A stretch of DNA of 64,000 nucleotides from Streptomyces sp. NRRL B-1347. Lineage in GTDB: Bacteria; Actinomycetota; Actinomycetes; Streptomycetales; Streptomycetaceae. Below, piece by piece: positions 33,368-41,863 of the stretch. The first letter of the stretch is position 1; each line of letters opens with the position of its first letter. The notes below the pieces were generated by a model that did not search any database, was not told the DNA's origin, and worked only from the letters and a program-made list of their open reading frames with translations. The stretch lies in contig NZ_JOJM01000033.1 in assembly GCF_000720325.1 (NCBI RefSeq), positions 80,801-144,800 of the forward strand, written 5' to 3'. Both the position numbers and the translations under genes were made by a program.

Positions 33368-35380
33368 ATGACGTCGACGCCACCGGGCGAGCGGCAGGGC
33401 GACCCGTCCCAGACCACCCAGCTGCGCGTGCTCTCGCACCGGACGGGCGGCCTGAGACGCATCAAGAAATCGCTGCCGCGCTACGACTACGAGCACTACA
33501 GCCGCCTGGCGGGGCCCCTCACCCAGCCGGACCCGACGAAGCCCTACAAGGTCCAGTACCGCTCCCTGCTCTCCCAGGAGCCGCACCGGATACGCGCGGC
33601 CCTCATGCTCGGCGCGGCGCCGCTGCTCTCCCTCGTCCTGCTCGCCTGGCTGCTCCAGCCCGAGCACTGGACGGAGCGCGACTACCCCGCGTATGACTTC
33701 CTGCCCGTGCTCGACGTCGTCATGCTCGTCTCGATCGGCTTGATCGAGTTCTTCCGCTGCATGAACGTCCTGTCGAACGCCCACGCCACGCTCGTCGCCC
33801 GCGACCCGGTCCCCGTCGTGCCCGAGACCGGCACCCGCGTCGCCTTCCTCACCTCGTTCGTGCCCGGCAAGGAGCCGATCGAGATGGTGACGAAGACGCT
33901 CGAAGCAGCGGTGAGATTGCGCCACCGCGGGCTGCTGCACGTATGGCTGCTCGACGAGGGCGACGACCCCGAGGTCAAGGCCGTCTGCGCACGCCTGGGC
34001 GTGCACCACTTCTCCCGCAAGGGCATCGCGAAGTGGAACCAGGCCAAGGGCCCGCACCGCGCCAAGACCAAGCACGGCAACTACAACGCCTGGCTGGACG
34101 CGCACGGCGACGACTACGACTACTTCGCGTCCGTGGACACCGACCACGTCCCGATGCCCAACTACCTGGAGCGGATGCTCGGCTTCTTCCGCGACCCGGA
34201 CGTCGGCTTCGTCATCGGCCCGCAGGTCTACGGCAACTACGACACGTTCGTCACCAAGGCCGCCGAGTCCCAGCAGTTCCTCTTCCACGCCCTGATCCAG
34301 CGCGCGGGCAACGCCTACGGCTCGCCCATGTTCGTCGGCACCTCCAACGCGGTGCGGATCAAGGCCCTCAAGCAGATCGGCGGCCTGTACGACTCGATCA
34401 CCGAGGACATGGCGACGGGCTTCGAGATCCACCGCCACAAGAACCCGGCCACCGGAAAGAAGTGGAAGTCCGTCTACACCCCGGACGTGCTCGCCGTCGG
34501 CGAGGGCCCCAACGCCTGGACGGACTTCTTCACCCAGCAGCTCCGCTGGTCGCGCGGCACGTACGAGACCATCCTCAAGCAGTTCTGGAAGGCACCGTTC
34601 TCGCTGCCGCCCGGGCGGCTCTTCAACTACACGATGATGGTCATCTTCTACCCGATGTCCGCCCTGAACTGGATCCTCGCGGCCCTCAGCTGCGCCCTGT
34701 TCCTGGGCCTCGGCGCCTCCGGCGTGAACATCGACCCGACCATCTGGCTCATGCTGTACGGCAACGCGTCCGCGCTCCAGATCGGCCTGTACATCTGGAA
34801 CCGCCGCCACAACGTCTCGCCGCACGAGCCCGAGGGCTCCGGCGGCATCGCGGGCATGGTGATGTCGGCGCTCTCGGCCCCGATCTACGCGCGCTCCCTC
34901 CTGGACGCCGCGCTGCGCCGCAAGAGCAGCTTCGTGGTCACGCCCAAGGGCGACTCGGCGAGCCCGGACACGCTGTTCGGCACGTTCCGCATCCACCTGT
35001 TCTTCATCCTGGTCTTCGCCGGCTCCATCGCGGCGGCGTACGTGTACGACCACGCGCACCCGGCAATGATCATCTGGGCCACCTTCGCGCTCCTCGTCAC
35101 CGCCTCGCCGATCTTCGCCTGGCGGCACGGCATGCGGCAGGAGCGGAAGAAGCCGCCGACACCCGCGGAGGGCGGGCCCCGGGTGCCGGAGCAGCAGACG
35201 CTGCCCGCCCGGCAGTTCGCGCCGCACAGCGCGCCCCCGCACGCGCAGCCGGGCGCGCACGCGCCGCAGCAGAAGCCCAGCTGGGCCGCGAACCCCTCGG
35301 CCGCCGCGCCGGCGCCGAGCGCGTCGGCCGCTTCGAATGACGACACCATGCAGATCGCCCTCGGGAGCCACGACACATGA
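33368..35380 (+). CDS. cslA: cellulose synthase-like glycosyltransferase CslA
   Basis: A 670-residue family 2 glycosyltransferase in the membrane. Two N-terminal segments (about 77-95 and 112-130), a cytosolic catalytic domain with VDTDHVP (DxD, about 256), TEDMATGF (about 345) and QQLRWSRG (about 390), then several C-terminal segments and an Ala/Pro/Gln-rich tail. All beta-glucan synthase residues are intact. No PilZ domain follows, so direct c-di-GMP activation as in BcsA is not expected. In Streptomyces CslA makes the beta-glucan at hyphal tips needed for aerial growth and attachment. Its stop overlaps the glxA start (ATGA). Confidence 0.95.
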   Translation: MTSTPPGERQGDPSQTTQLRVLSHRTGGLRRIKKSLPRYDYEHYSRLAGPLTQPDPTKPYKVQYRSLLSQEPHRIRAALMLGAAPLLSLVLLAWLLQPEHWTERDYPAYDFLPVLDVVMLVSIGLIEFFRCMNVLSNAHATLVARDPVPVVPETGTRVAFLTSFVPGKEPIEMVTKTLEAAVRLRHRGLLHVWLLDEGDDPEVKAVCARLGVHHFSRKGIAKWNQAKGPHRAKTKHGNYNAWLDAHGDDYDYFASVDTDHVPMPNYLERMLGFFRDPDVGFVIGPQVYGNYDTFVTKAAESQQFLFHALIQRAGNAYGSPMFVGTSNAVRIKALKQIGGLYDSITEDMATGFEIHRHKNPATGKKWKSVYTPDVLAVGEGPNAWTDFFTQQLRWSRGTYETILKQFWKAPFSLPPGRLFNYTMMVIFYPMSALNWILAALSCALFLGLGASGVNIDPTIWLMLYGNASALQIGLYIWNRRHNVSPHEPEGSGGIAGMVMSALSAPIYARSLLDAALRRKSSFVVTPKGDSASPDTLFGTFRIHLFFILVFAGSIAAAYVYDHAHPAMIIWATFALLVTASPIFAWRHGMRQERKKPPTPAEGGPRVPEQQTLPARQFAPHSAPPHAQPGAHAPQQKPSWAANPSAAAPAPSASAASNDDTMQIALGSHDT

Positions 35381-37314
35381 GAGACCCCTCCAGCCGCCGC
35401 CGCGCCCGCCGGATAGCCATAGGCACCGCGGTGGTGCTGGCGCTGGCCGGCATGAACGGCCCCTGGCTGTGGCGCGTGGGCTCCGAGAAGTACCACAACT
35501 ACAAGATCAACAAGCCCGAGTACAAGGCGGCGAACGGCCACTGGAAGGTCGTCGAGTTCCCCGAGGAGTACCGGCAGAACACGATCCACGCGTCGCTCCT
35601 GCACACCGGCAAGATCCTGATGGTGGCGGGCTCGGGCAACAACCAGAAGAACTTCGACGAGAAGAAGTTCGACACCCGGCTCTGGGACCCCGAGAAGAAC
35701 ACCATCAAGAAGATCCCGACGCCGACGGACCTGTTCTGCACCGGCCACACCCAGCTCGCCGACGGCAAGCTGCTCATCGCGGGCGGCACCAAGCGGTACG
35801 AGAAGCTCAAGGGCGACGTCACCAAGGCCGGCGGCCTGATGATCGTGCACAACGAGAACCCGGACCGGCCGATCACGCTGCCCGCGGGCACCAAGTTCAC
35901 CGGCAAGAAGAACGGCAAGACCTTCGTCTCGAAGGACCCGGTCGTCGTCGAGCGCGCGAAGAAGGTCTTCGACAAGCAGACCGGCGCGTTCCTGCGCAAC
36001 GACCCGGGCCTCGGCCGCATCTACGTGGAGGCGCAGGCGAGCGGCGCCAAGTACGAGACCGGCACCCAGGACAACTACCGCGTGCAGGGCCTGAACGGCG
36101 CCGACGCCCGCAACACGTACGGCATCGCGCAGAAGCTCGCCCTCGACAAGAAGGACTTCCAGGGCATCAAGGACACCTTCGAGTTCGACCCGGTCGCCGA
36201 GAAGTACATCAAGGTCGACCCGATGAACGAGGCCCGCTGGTACCCCACGCTGACCACGCTCACCGACGGCAAGGTGCTCTCCCTGTCCGGCCTCGACGAG
36301 ATCGGCCAGCTGGTGCCGGGCAAGAACGAGGTGTACGACCCGAAGACGAAGAAGTGGACGTACACCAAGGGCGTCCGGCAGTTCCCGACCTATCCGGCGA
36401 TCTTCCAGATGGCGAACGGCAAGCTCTTCTACTCCGGTTCGAACGCGGGCTACGGCCCCGCCGACGTCGGCCGTGACCCGGGCGTCTGGGACCTGGCGAC
36501 CAACAAGTTCAAGAAGATCCCGGGCATGAGCGACCCGGACCTCCTGGAGACCTCCAACACGGTCGAGCTGCCGCCCGCGCAGGACCAGCGCTACATGGTC
36601 GTCGGCGGCGGTGGCGTCGGCGAGTCCACGAAGGCCTCCAAGAAGACCCGCATCGTCGACCTGAAGGACCGGAGCCCGCGCTTCACGGACGGCCCTGAGC
36701 TGGGCAGGGGCACCCGTTACCCGCAGGCGTCGGTGCTGCCCGACGACTCCGTGCTGATCTCCGGCGGCTCCGAGGACTACCGCGGCCGCGGCGACTCCAA
36801 CGTCCACGAGGCCCGCCTGTACGACCCGCGCAAGAACACCCTCGACAAGGTCGCCGACCCGCACGTGGGCCGCAACTACCACTCCGGCTCGATCCTGCTG
36901 CCCGACGGCCGCGTGATGTTCTTCGGCTCGGACTCGCTGTACGCCGACAAGGCCAACACCAAGCCGGGCAGCTTCGAGCAGCGGGTGGAGATCTACACGC
37001 CGCCGTACCTGTACCACGGCGACCAGCCCGCGCTCGGGGCCGGCCCCAAGGCCCTGAAGCGGGGCGCGTCCGGCACGTTCCTCACCAAGGACGCCGCGTC
37101 CATCAAGTCCGCCCGGCTGATCCGGCCCTCGGCCACCACCCACGTCACGGACATCGACCAGACGTCGATCGCCCTCGGCCTGAAGAAGTCCGGCGACGGG
37201 ATCACGGTGACCGTGCCGAAGAACCGGAGCCTGGTGGAGTCGGGCTGGTACATGCTCTTCGTCACGGACAAGGAGGGCATCCCCAGCAAGGCCCGGTGGG
37301 TGCACGTGCCGTGA
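35377..37314 (+). CDS. glxA: copper radical oxidase GlxA (AA5)
   Basis: A 645-residue extracytoplasmic oxidase anchored by one N-terminal membrane segment (about 12-32). Kelch-like repeats carry the active site: Cys121 in DLFCTGHTQ, the stacking Trp288 and adjacent Tyr289 in ARWYPTL, Tyr501-His502 in GRNYHSGS and His589 in TTHVTD. Cys121 and Trp288 carry the same numbers as in the S. lividans enzyme. The Cys-Tyr cofactor oxidises a terminal sugar alcohol of the CslA glycan and makes hydrogen peroxide; it needs copper for development. It is translationally coupled to cslA and followed by the convergent GH6 gene. Confidence 0.95.
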   Translation: MRDPSSRRRARRIAIGTAVVLALAGMNGPWLWRVGSEKYHNYKINKPEYKAANGHWKVVEFPEEYRQNTIHASLLHTGKILMVAGSGNNQKNFDEKKFDTRLWDPEKNTIKKIPTPTDLFCTGHTQLADGKLLIAGGTKRYEKLKGDVTKAGGLMIVHNENPDRPITLPAGTKFTGKKNGKTFVSKDPVVVERAKKVFDKQTGAFLRNDPGLGRIYVEAQASGAKYETGTQDNYRVQGLNGADARNTYGIAQKLALDKKDFQGIKDTFEFDPVAEKYIKVDPMNEARWYPTLTTLTDGKVLSLSGLDEIGQLVPGKNEVYDPKTKKWTYTKGVRQFPTYPAIFQMANGKLFYSGSNAGYGPADVGRDPGVWDLATNKFKKIPGMSDPDLLETSNTVELPPAQDQRYMVVGGGGVGESTKASKKTRIVDLKDRSPRFTDGPELGRGTRYPQASVLPDDSVLISGGSEDYRGRGDSNVHEARLYDPRKNTLDKVADPHVGRNYHSGSILLPDGRVMFFGSDSLYADKANTKPGSFEQRVEIYTPPYLYHGDQPALGAGPKALKRGASGTFLTKDAASIKSARLIRPSATTHVTDIDQTSIALGLKKSGDGITVTVPKNRSLVESGWYMLFVTDKEGIPSKARWVHVP

Positions 37315-37323
37315 GTTGAGTGC

Positions 37324-37357
37324 CCTGAGGGGCGCGGGGAACTGCGCGACCAGCCAC
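37324..37357. repeat. dispersed intergenic repeat, copy D (inverted)
   Basis: CCTGAGGGGCGCGGGGAACTGCGCGACCAGCCAC, given in two parts as CCTGAGGGGCGCGGGGAACT then GCGCGACCAGCCAC; its reverse complement matches the end of copy C (51791-51855). It sits between the convergent glxA and GH6 genes, followed by a second GCAGTTCCCCGCG half, making a hairpin. Confidence 0.7.
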
Positions 37358-37383
37358 AGAAAAGCCGCAGTTCCCCGCGTTCC

Positions 37384-38418
37384 TCAAGAGGCGTTCTTCG
37401 CGAGCCCGAGTGCGTACTCGGGCCACCACTGCCCGGCCTGCGGGCCACCACGGCAGGTCCCGTCCGACTCACCAGGGCGCTTGACCCAGAGGTACGCGTC
37501 GACCGACGGGTCGCCCGTCTTGGTGGTGGGGGCCTTGCCCAGGGCCCGGCCCGGGGGGTTGCACCAAGGGTCCTTGCCCTTGCCCGTGTAGGGCCCGCGC
37601 CCGTTGCGGCTGGTGTCGATGACGAAGGGCTTGTCGCCGACCTTGGCGGAGAGGGTCTTGCCGTAGGCCACGCTGGCCTCGGTGGTCTGGAAGTTGGAGA
37701 CGTTCACCGCGAAGCCGTCGGCCTGCTCGACGCCGGAGCGCTTCAGCGGCTCGTACAGACCGTCGGGGTGCGACCAGCCCGCGTTCCCCGCGTCCAGGTA
37801 GACCTTGGTGTTCTTCAGGGACTTCAGCTTGGTGATGGCGCCCTTGAGGAGGTCGTAGCGCTCCTCGTGGAACTCCTCGGGCGTGCACTTGTCGACCATG
37901 TGCAGGACCGCGTCCGGCTCCAGGACGACCGTGGCGGCGCGGTCGCCGATGCCCTTGGCCACCCCGTCGATCCACGCGCGGTACGCGTTGCCGTCGGCGG
38001 CGCCGCCCTTGGAGAACTGGCCGCAGTCGCGGTGCGGGATGTTGTAGAGCACGAGGAGCGCGTCCCGGTCGGCCTTCTCGGCCGCCTCGGTGAAGCCGCG
38101 CGCCTCGTCCTCGGGCTGCTCGGGGCCGATCCACTCGCCGACGGGCTGCTCGGCGATCTTCCGGATCCGCGCCGCCTCGTCCTTCTTGCCGTCCTTCTCG
38201 TACGTGGCGACCTGCCGGGCCGCGTTCCCGTCCGGGTTGACCCAGAACGGGTCGGTGTCCTTGGGCTGTTGCTTCACCGGACGGGTCGCTTCGTCCCCGT
38301 CCCCGTCACCGTCGGACGAGCACCCCGCGAGCAGCAGCGCGGCCCCCGTGAGCGCGACCGCCGCCGACACCCCCCTGGCCGCGAAACCCCGTCCGCGACC
38401 TGTGTTCTTGCGGTACAT
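37384..38418 (-). CDS. cslZ: GH6 family glucanase lipoprotein (CslZ-like)
   Basis: A 344-residue lipoprotein (lipobox LLLAGC, Cys33, then a Gly-Asp repeat linker). The catalytic domain has NIPHRDCGQFSKGG and VVLEPDAV (Asp169 as acid), plus FAVNVSNFQ and VIDTSRNG, all diagnostic of GH6 endoglucanases and cellobiohydrolases. It cuts beta-1,4-glucan from the outside of the membrane. Convergent to cslA-glxA; in Streptomyces this gene has been proposed to process the CslA product. RBS GGGGGAG lies before ATG 38418. Confidence 0.9.
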   Translation of the reverse strand: MYRKNTGRGRGFAARGVSAAVALTGAALLLAGCSSDGDGDGDEATRPVKQQPKDTDPFWVNPDGNAARQVATYEKDGKKDEAARIRKIAEQPVGEWIGPEQPEDEARGFTEAAEKADRDALLVLYNIPHRDCGQFSKGGAADGNAYRAWIDGVAKGIGDRAATVVLEPDAVLHMVDKCTPEEFHEERYDLLKGAITKLKSLKNTKVYLDAGNAGWSHPDGLYEPLKRSGVEQADGFAVNVSNFQTTEASVAYGKTLSAKVGDKPFVIDTSRNGRGPYTGKGKDPWCNPPGRALGKAPTTKTGDPSVDAYLWVKRPGESDGTCRGGPQAGQWWPEYALGLAKNAS

Positions 38419-38578
38419 CCACTCCCCCTTGGGCGCACGGTCCGGTGCTCAATCCTGACATAACTACGTGCCCGTCACGAGGCCGGGAGAGCCCGTCCCG
38501 GCAGCTGTAGGAGAGCTGTTACAGCCTTCCGAAGCGGGGTAGGCGAGCTGGTTGGGGGGAGGCGAAAGGGAGAGGGCC

Positions 38579-39400
38579 ATGCAGGCCATGCCGGACCGCA
38601 CCCCGGAGCTCAGACTGGCGCGCGCTCTCGTCGAGACCGTGGTCACGGTCGCCGACGACTTCGACGCCGACCTCCACCTGGGCCGCGTCAGCCAGCTGTG
38701 CGCGGAGCTCCTGGACGCGCTCGCCGCGGGCGTGATGTACACGGACGCGGAGGACGCGGTGCGGATCGCCACGAGCCGCCGCGGGGAAGCACTCGCGCGC
38801 GAACTGCTCGAAGCCCAGCACCTGGGCGGCCCTTGCATCGACTGCTTCGGCACCGGCAAGCCCGTGGGGCCGGTCCTGCTCGCGTCGCGGGACGCGGGGG
38901 CCCGCTGGCCGGAGTTCGCGGCCCGGGCGACCGCGCGGGGCGTCGACGTCGCCTTCGCGGTGGCGCTGCGGGCGCGGGGGCGCGTCTTCGGCGTCCTCAA
39001 CGTCTTCGCCGCTGAGCGGCGGCCGCCCGGTGCGCCTGGGGCACCCGGGGCCGACGGGGACGGGGGCCCGGCGCCCCAAGACAGCGCACAGGAGAGCGCA
39101 TTGGGGCTCGCGCAGGCGCTCGCGGATGCCGCGGCCGCCGGTCTGCACAACCAGCGCGCCTATGCCGAGTGCCGCGTTCTCTCGCGGCAGCTCCAGGCGG
39201 CGCTCAGCAGCCGCATCCGGATCGAGCAGGCCAAGGGAATACTGGCCGAGCGCTGGCAGACCGGGACCGACGCGGCCTTCGGCGCGATGCGGCGGTACGC
39301 GCGCAGGGAGCGCCTCATCATGGACACGGTGGCCGGGATGGTGCTCCAAGGGACCCTCGACGACACGACGCTGCGGGACGGGCACGCACCGCCCGCGTAG
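38579..39400 (+). CDS. GAF-ANTAR domain RNA-binding regulator
   Basis: A 273-residue protein; ATG 38579 with GGGAGAGG upstream. Residues about 10-190 form a GAF domain (VVTVADDFDADLHLGRVSQL, GVLNVFAAERR) with a Pro/Gly-rich insertion. The C-terminal three-helix ANTAR domain has SRIRIEQAKGILAERW and AMRRYARRER. ANTAR domains bind twin hairpins in leader RNAs to prevent termination. Targets are unknown; no obvious twin-hairpin leader lies right next to it. It is divergent from the GH6 gene. Confidence 0.85.
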   Translation: MQAMPDRTPELRLARALVETVVTVADDFDADLHLGRVSQLCAELLDALAAGVMYTDAEDAVRIATSRRGEALARELLEAQHLGGPCIDCFGTGKPVGPVLLASRDAGARWPEFAARATARGVDVAFAVALRARGRVFGVLNVFAAERRPPGAPGAPGADGDGGPAPQDSAQESALGLAQALADAAAAGLHNQRAYAECRVLSRQLQAALSSRIRIEQAKGILAERWQTGTDAAFGAMRRYARRERLIMDTVAGMVLQGTLDDTTLRDGHAPPA

Positions 39401-39847
39401 TGCGGCGCGGCCCGGCGCCCACCCGCGCCACCTGCGGAGTTCACCGAGCCGCGGCAAAAGGTGAGTTGGCGTCAAACTCCCCTAGGCCGACGTCGGCTTC
39501 CGCTCTAGAGTCGTGGTGACGGCCCAAGCCCCCGGCCGGAGCGGAGCGTTCCGAACGCGGTGCCCGCCAGGGTGCCCACGTACTCCTGGACGTTCCGCGC
39601 ACTCCACGACCGATGGACCATCCGAAGCCTCCCGCGCCGACGCCGGGTTCCTCCCGCAGCTCGAGCGCGCGCGGTGGAGGACCGGCCCGGTCGGCGTCTC
39701 CGGGGGGAGCGAGTCGTCGACCGGGCCAGGTCGTGCCCGCTCCGGGGCGCACGCCGCCCGCGCACGGCGCCCTCGGGGGCGCGGTGACTGGTTGACAGTG
39801 TCCATGACCACCTGCGACTCTCCCGGCGACAAGTCCATACGTCGAGG
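39401..39847. other. upstream region of the cobalamin riboswitch
   Basis: About 447 bases with no credible gene on either strand. TAGAGT at 39504-39509 is -10-like but isolated. TTGACA at 39792-39797 followed after 18 bases by GACTCT (39816-39821) is a reasonable promoter for the riboswitch-cbtBA transcript, starting near 39828. Confidence 0.45.
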
Positions 39848-39940
39848 CGACGGTTGCCAGGAACCCGGTGTGACTCCGGGACGGTCCCGCCACTGTTACC
39901 CCGGGCGCACGCCCGGGGAAGTCAGGAACTGAACCCGTCG
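39848..39940 (+). promoter_or_regulatory. cobalamin (B12) riboswitch
   Basis: Closing stem CGACGG/CCGTCG, then GAACCCGGTGTGACTCCGGG, the conserved GGTCCCGCCACTG box, the CCCGGGCG/CGCCCGGGG hairpin and GAAGTCAGGAACTGAACC in the canonical order of the cobalamin riboswitch. It ends 45 bases before cbtB. By family, bound cobalamin lowers expression of the genes downstream, here cobalt uptake needed to make B12. Confidence 0.92.
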
Positions 39941-39985
39941 TCCTCCTGCCATGGGGCGTGGAAACCCCAGAAGGAGAGCCACGGT

Positions 39986-40213
39986 ATGTCCGCTTCCGCT
40001 GCGCACACCGCACCACACACCGACACCGCCGCGATACAGTCCGCGACCATCGAGACCCGCGACTGGCTGATCGCCGCGGGCGCCGTGATCCTCGCGCTCA
40101 TCACCCTGTACGCCGTCTTCATGGACAACGGCTCGCTGATCTCGGCGACCGGCGACTACCTCCACGAGTTCGCGCACGACGGCAGGCACCTCTTCGGTGC
40201 CCCCTGCCACTGA
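39986..40213 (+). CDS. cbtB: cobalt transporter subunit CbtB
   Basis: A 75-residue protein with one membrane segment (about 28-46) and the conserved His-rich C-terminus HEFAHDGRHLFGAPCH that is thought to bind cobalt. ATG 39986 has AAGGAG nine bases upstream. It is the first gene after the cobalamin riboswitch and lies 17 bases before cbtA. Together they are a proposed cobalt importer in B12-making bacteria. Confidence 0.9.
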   Translation: MSASAAHTAPHTDTAAIQSATIETRDWLIAAGAVILALITLYAVFMDNGSLISATGDYLHEFAHDGRHLFGAPCH

Positions 40214-40230
40214 TCGGGGCCGCACGCACC

Positions 40231-41049
40231 ATGACCGCGTCCCCAGAAACTCCCCCTTCCCCGAATCCCCTCACCGCTCCCCGCACTTCGGCTCCGGCCG
40301 CCTCCCCAGCGGCCTCGTCCCCCGTCCTCTCGCTGCTCGGCCGCGGACTCGCGGCCGGGAGCCTGGGCGGGCTCGCGGCCGGGCTCTTCTCGCTGCTGCT
40401 CGCCGAGCCCCTGATGGACAAGGCGATCCGCGCGGAGGAGGCCCGCTCGCAGGCGCACGAGCAGCACGACGCCGGCGCGGCCGTGCAGCACCACGAGGAG
40501 CTGTTCTCCCGCTCGACGCAGCACGCGGGCCTGGTCATCGCCCTGGTCGTGGCGGGCCTCGCGATCGGCATGCTCTTCGCCGTGGCGTACGCGCTCGTGC
40601 ACCGGCGCACCCCGCGTGCCGACCCCTGGCCGCGGGCGCTCGCGTTCTGCGCGGCCGCGTTCTGCGCGATCTCCCTCTTCCCTGCCCTGCGCTATCCGGC
40701 GATGCCGCCGGGCGTCGGCGACTCCGGCACGGTGGGCGACCGGCAGGCCATGTGGGTCGCGGCGGTCGTGATCAGCGTGCTCGGCATGTTCCTGGTCTGG
40801 CAGGTGTACGTGCGCCTGGCCGCCCGGTCGCAGCCGGTGCGGCAGCTCGCGGCGGCGGGCACGGCGGCCGCCGTCCTGGCGCTGCTGTGGGCGCTGCCGG
40901 ACAACCCGGACCCGACGCCCGTGAGCCCCACGCTCCTGTGGGACTTCCGCATGCTGTCGCTGGCGTCGCACGTGCTGATGTGGGTGGTCTTCGCGGCCGT
41001 CTTCGGCGGCATCGGCCTGCGGGCCCTGCGCCCCAGAACCGGGGCGTGA
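40231..41049 (+). CDS. cbtA: cobalt transporter subunit CbtA
   Basis: A 272-residue membrane protein with about six segments, a Pro/Ser/Ala-rich N-terminal 30 residues, and a His-containing loop (about 75-95, HEQHDAG and HHEE) before the second segment, as in CbtA. ATG 40231 follows cbtB closely and shares its riboswitch. The gene ends against the convergent sortase gene with repeat copy B between. Confidence 0.88.
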   Translation: MTASPETPPSPNPLTAPRTSAPAASPAASSPVLSLLGRGLAAGSLGGLAAGLFSLLLAEPLMDKAIRAEEARSQAHEQHDAGAAVQHHEELFSRSTQHAGLVIALVVAGLAIGMLFAVAYALVHRRTPRADPWPRALAFCAAAFCAISLFPALRYPAMPPGVGDSGTVGDRQAMWVAAVVISVLGMFLVWQVYVRLAARSQPVRQLAAAGTAAAVLALLWALPDNPDPTPVSPTLLWDFRMLSLASHVLMWVVFAAVFGGIGLRALRPRTGA

Positions 41050-41075
41050 GCGCTTCGCCGAATGTGCCGTGCCGG

Positions 41076-41166
41076 GCCGTCGGTCGGCTGCGGGGCCGCT
41101 GTGGCGGGTCGCGCCCACGCGGCGGAGCCGCACATGCATACAGCCCCGCGCCCCTTCGGGGGCGCT
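41076..41166. repeat. dispersed intergenic repeat, copy B
   Basis: Same element as 5411-5497: GTCGGTCGGCTGCGGGGCCG, GCGGCGGAGCCGC, CAGCCCCGCGCCCC and a terminal GCGCCCCTTCGGGGGCGC-type hairpin. Lies between the convergent cbtA and sortase genes. Confidence 0.7.
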
Positions 41167-41180
41167 GACCGGCGGCAGGC

Positions 41181-41861
41181 CTAAGGGTCCGTAGCCGTGA
41201 GGTAGGCGGAGACGACCACGTTCGCCGAGTACGTGCGGCTCGCGCGGTCGAAGGTGCCGCCGCAGGTGATCAGGCGCAGCTCGGCGCGGCCCTCCCGGCG
41301 GGGGCCGTAGGCCGTCTTCGCGTCGAAGTCGTCCCGGCCGATCACCTGGACGTCGTCCACCGTGAACTCGGCGACGGCCCCGTCGTCCCGCACCACCCGC
41401 ACCTTCTCGCCCGGCCGCACGGCGCTGAGGTGGTAGAAGACGGCGGGCCTGCTCTCGGTGTCCACGTGCCCCACGAGCAGCGCGGCCCCTGCGGCTCCGG
41501 GCCGCACCCCGCCGCCGTACCAGCCGACGACGCCCGCCTGTCCGTACGGCGGCGGGTCGATCGCGCCCGCCGCGTCCAGGCCGCGCGCCACCACCGGGGC
41601 CCGTACGCCGATCGAGGGCACGTCCACGCGCTGCGGGCGGGCGTCGGCCAGCGGCTCGTGCGGGCGGGGCAGGGCGAGGCCGGGGGGCCGCCCGACGGCG
41701 GCGACGTCCCCGGTGGTCGGGTCGGAGAGGCCGCCGCGCACGTCGGTGATCTCGTTGCCCCACAGCCACAGGCCCACGAGCAGCACGGCCCACGCCATGC
41801 CCATGACGAGGCGCCTGGTGCCGTGCGGGGCGTCGGCGCCCTCGGGCTCGGGCCCGGCCAC
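41181..41861 (-). CDS. class F sortase
   Basis: A 226-residue membrane-anchored transpeptidase from GTG 41861. One N-terminal segment (about 19-37) is followed by the sortase barrel: His in LVGHVDT, Cys in LRLITCGG and Arg in DRASRTYS, the complete triad. Class F enzymes are typical of actinobacteria and attach secreted proteins to the wall. The start is two bases after the stop of an exported protein gene, so the two are coupled. A class E sortase is truncated at the window end (63497). Confidence 0.88.
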   Translation of the reverse strand: MAGPEPEGADAPHGTRRLVMGMAWAVLLVGLWLWGNEITDVRGGLSDPTTGDVAAVGRPPGLALPRPHEPLADARPQRVDVPSIGVRAPVVARGLDAAGAIDPPPYGQAGVVGWYGGGVRPGAAGAALLVGHVDTESRPAVFYHLSAVRPGEKVRVVRDDGAVAEFTVDDVQVIGRDDFDAKTAYGPRREGRAELRLITCGGTFDRASRTYSANVVVSAYLTATDP

Positions 41862-41863
41862 GG

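Noticed and set aside
33368..35380. CslA considered as a c-di-GMP-activated synthase like BcsA
   Set aside because: No PilZ domain or RxxxR motif after the membrane part; the tail is a low-complexity Ala/Pro/Gln stretch.
34885..37305. Minus-strand open frame of 806 codons opposite cslA-glxA
   Set aside because: Antisense shadow; GlxA on the plus strand has every active-site residue.
39504..39509. TAGAGT as -10 of the riboswitch transcript
   Set aside because: No -35 partner and more than 330 bases upstream; the TTGACA/GACTCT pair near 39800 fits better.
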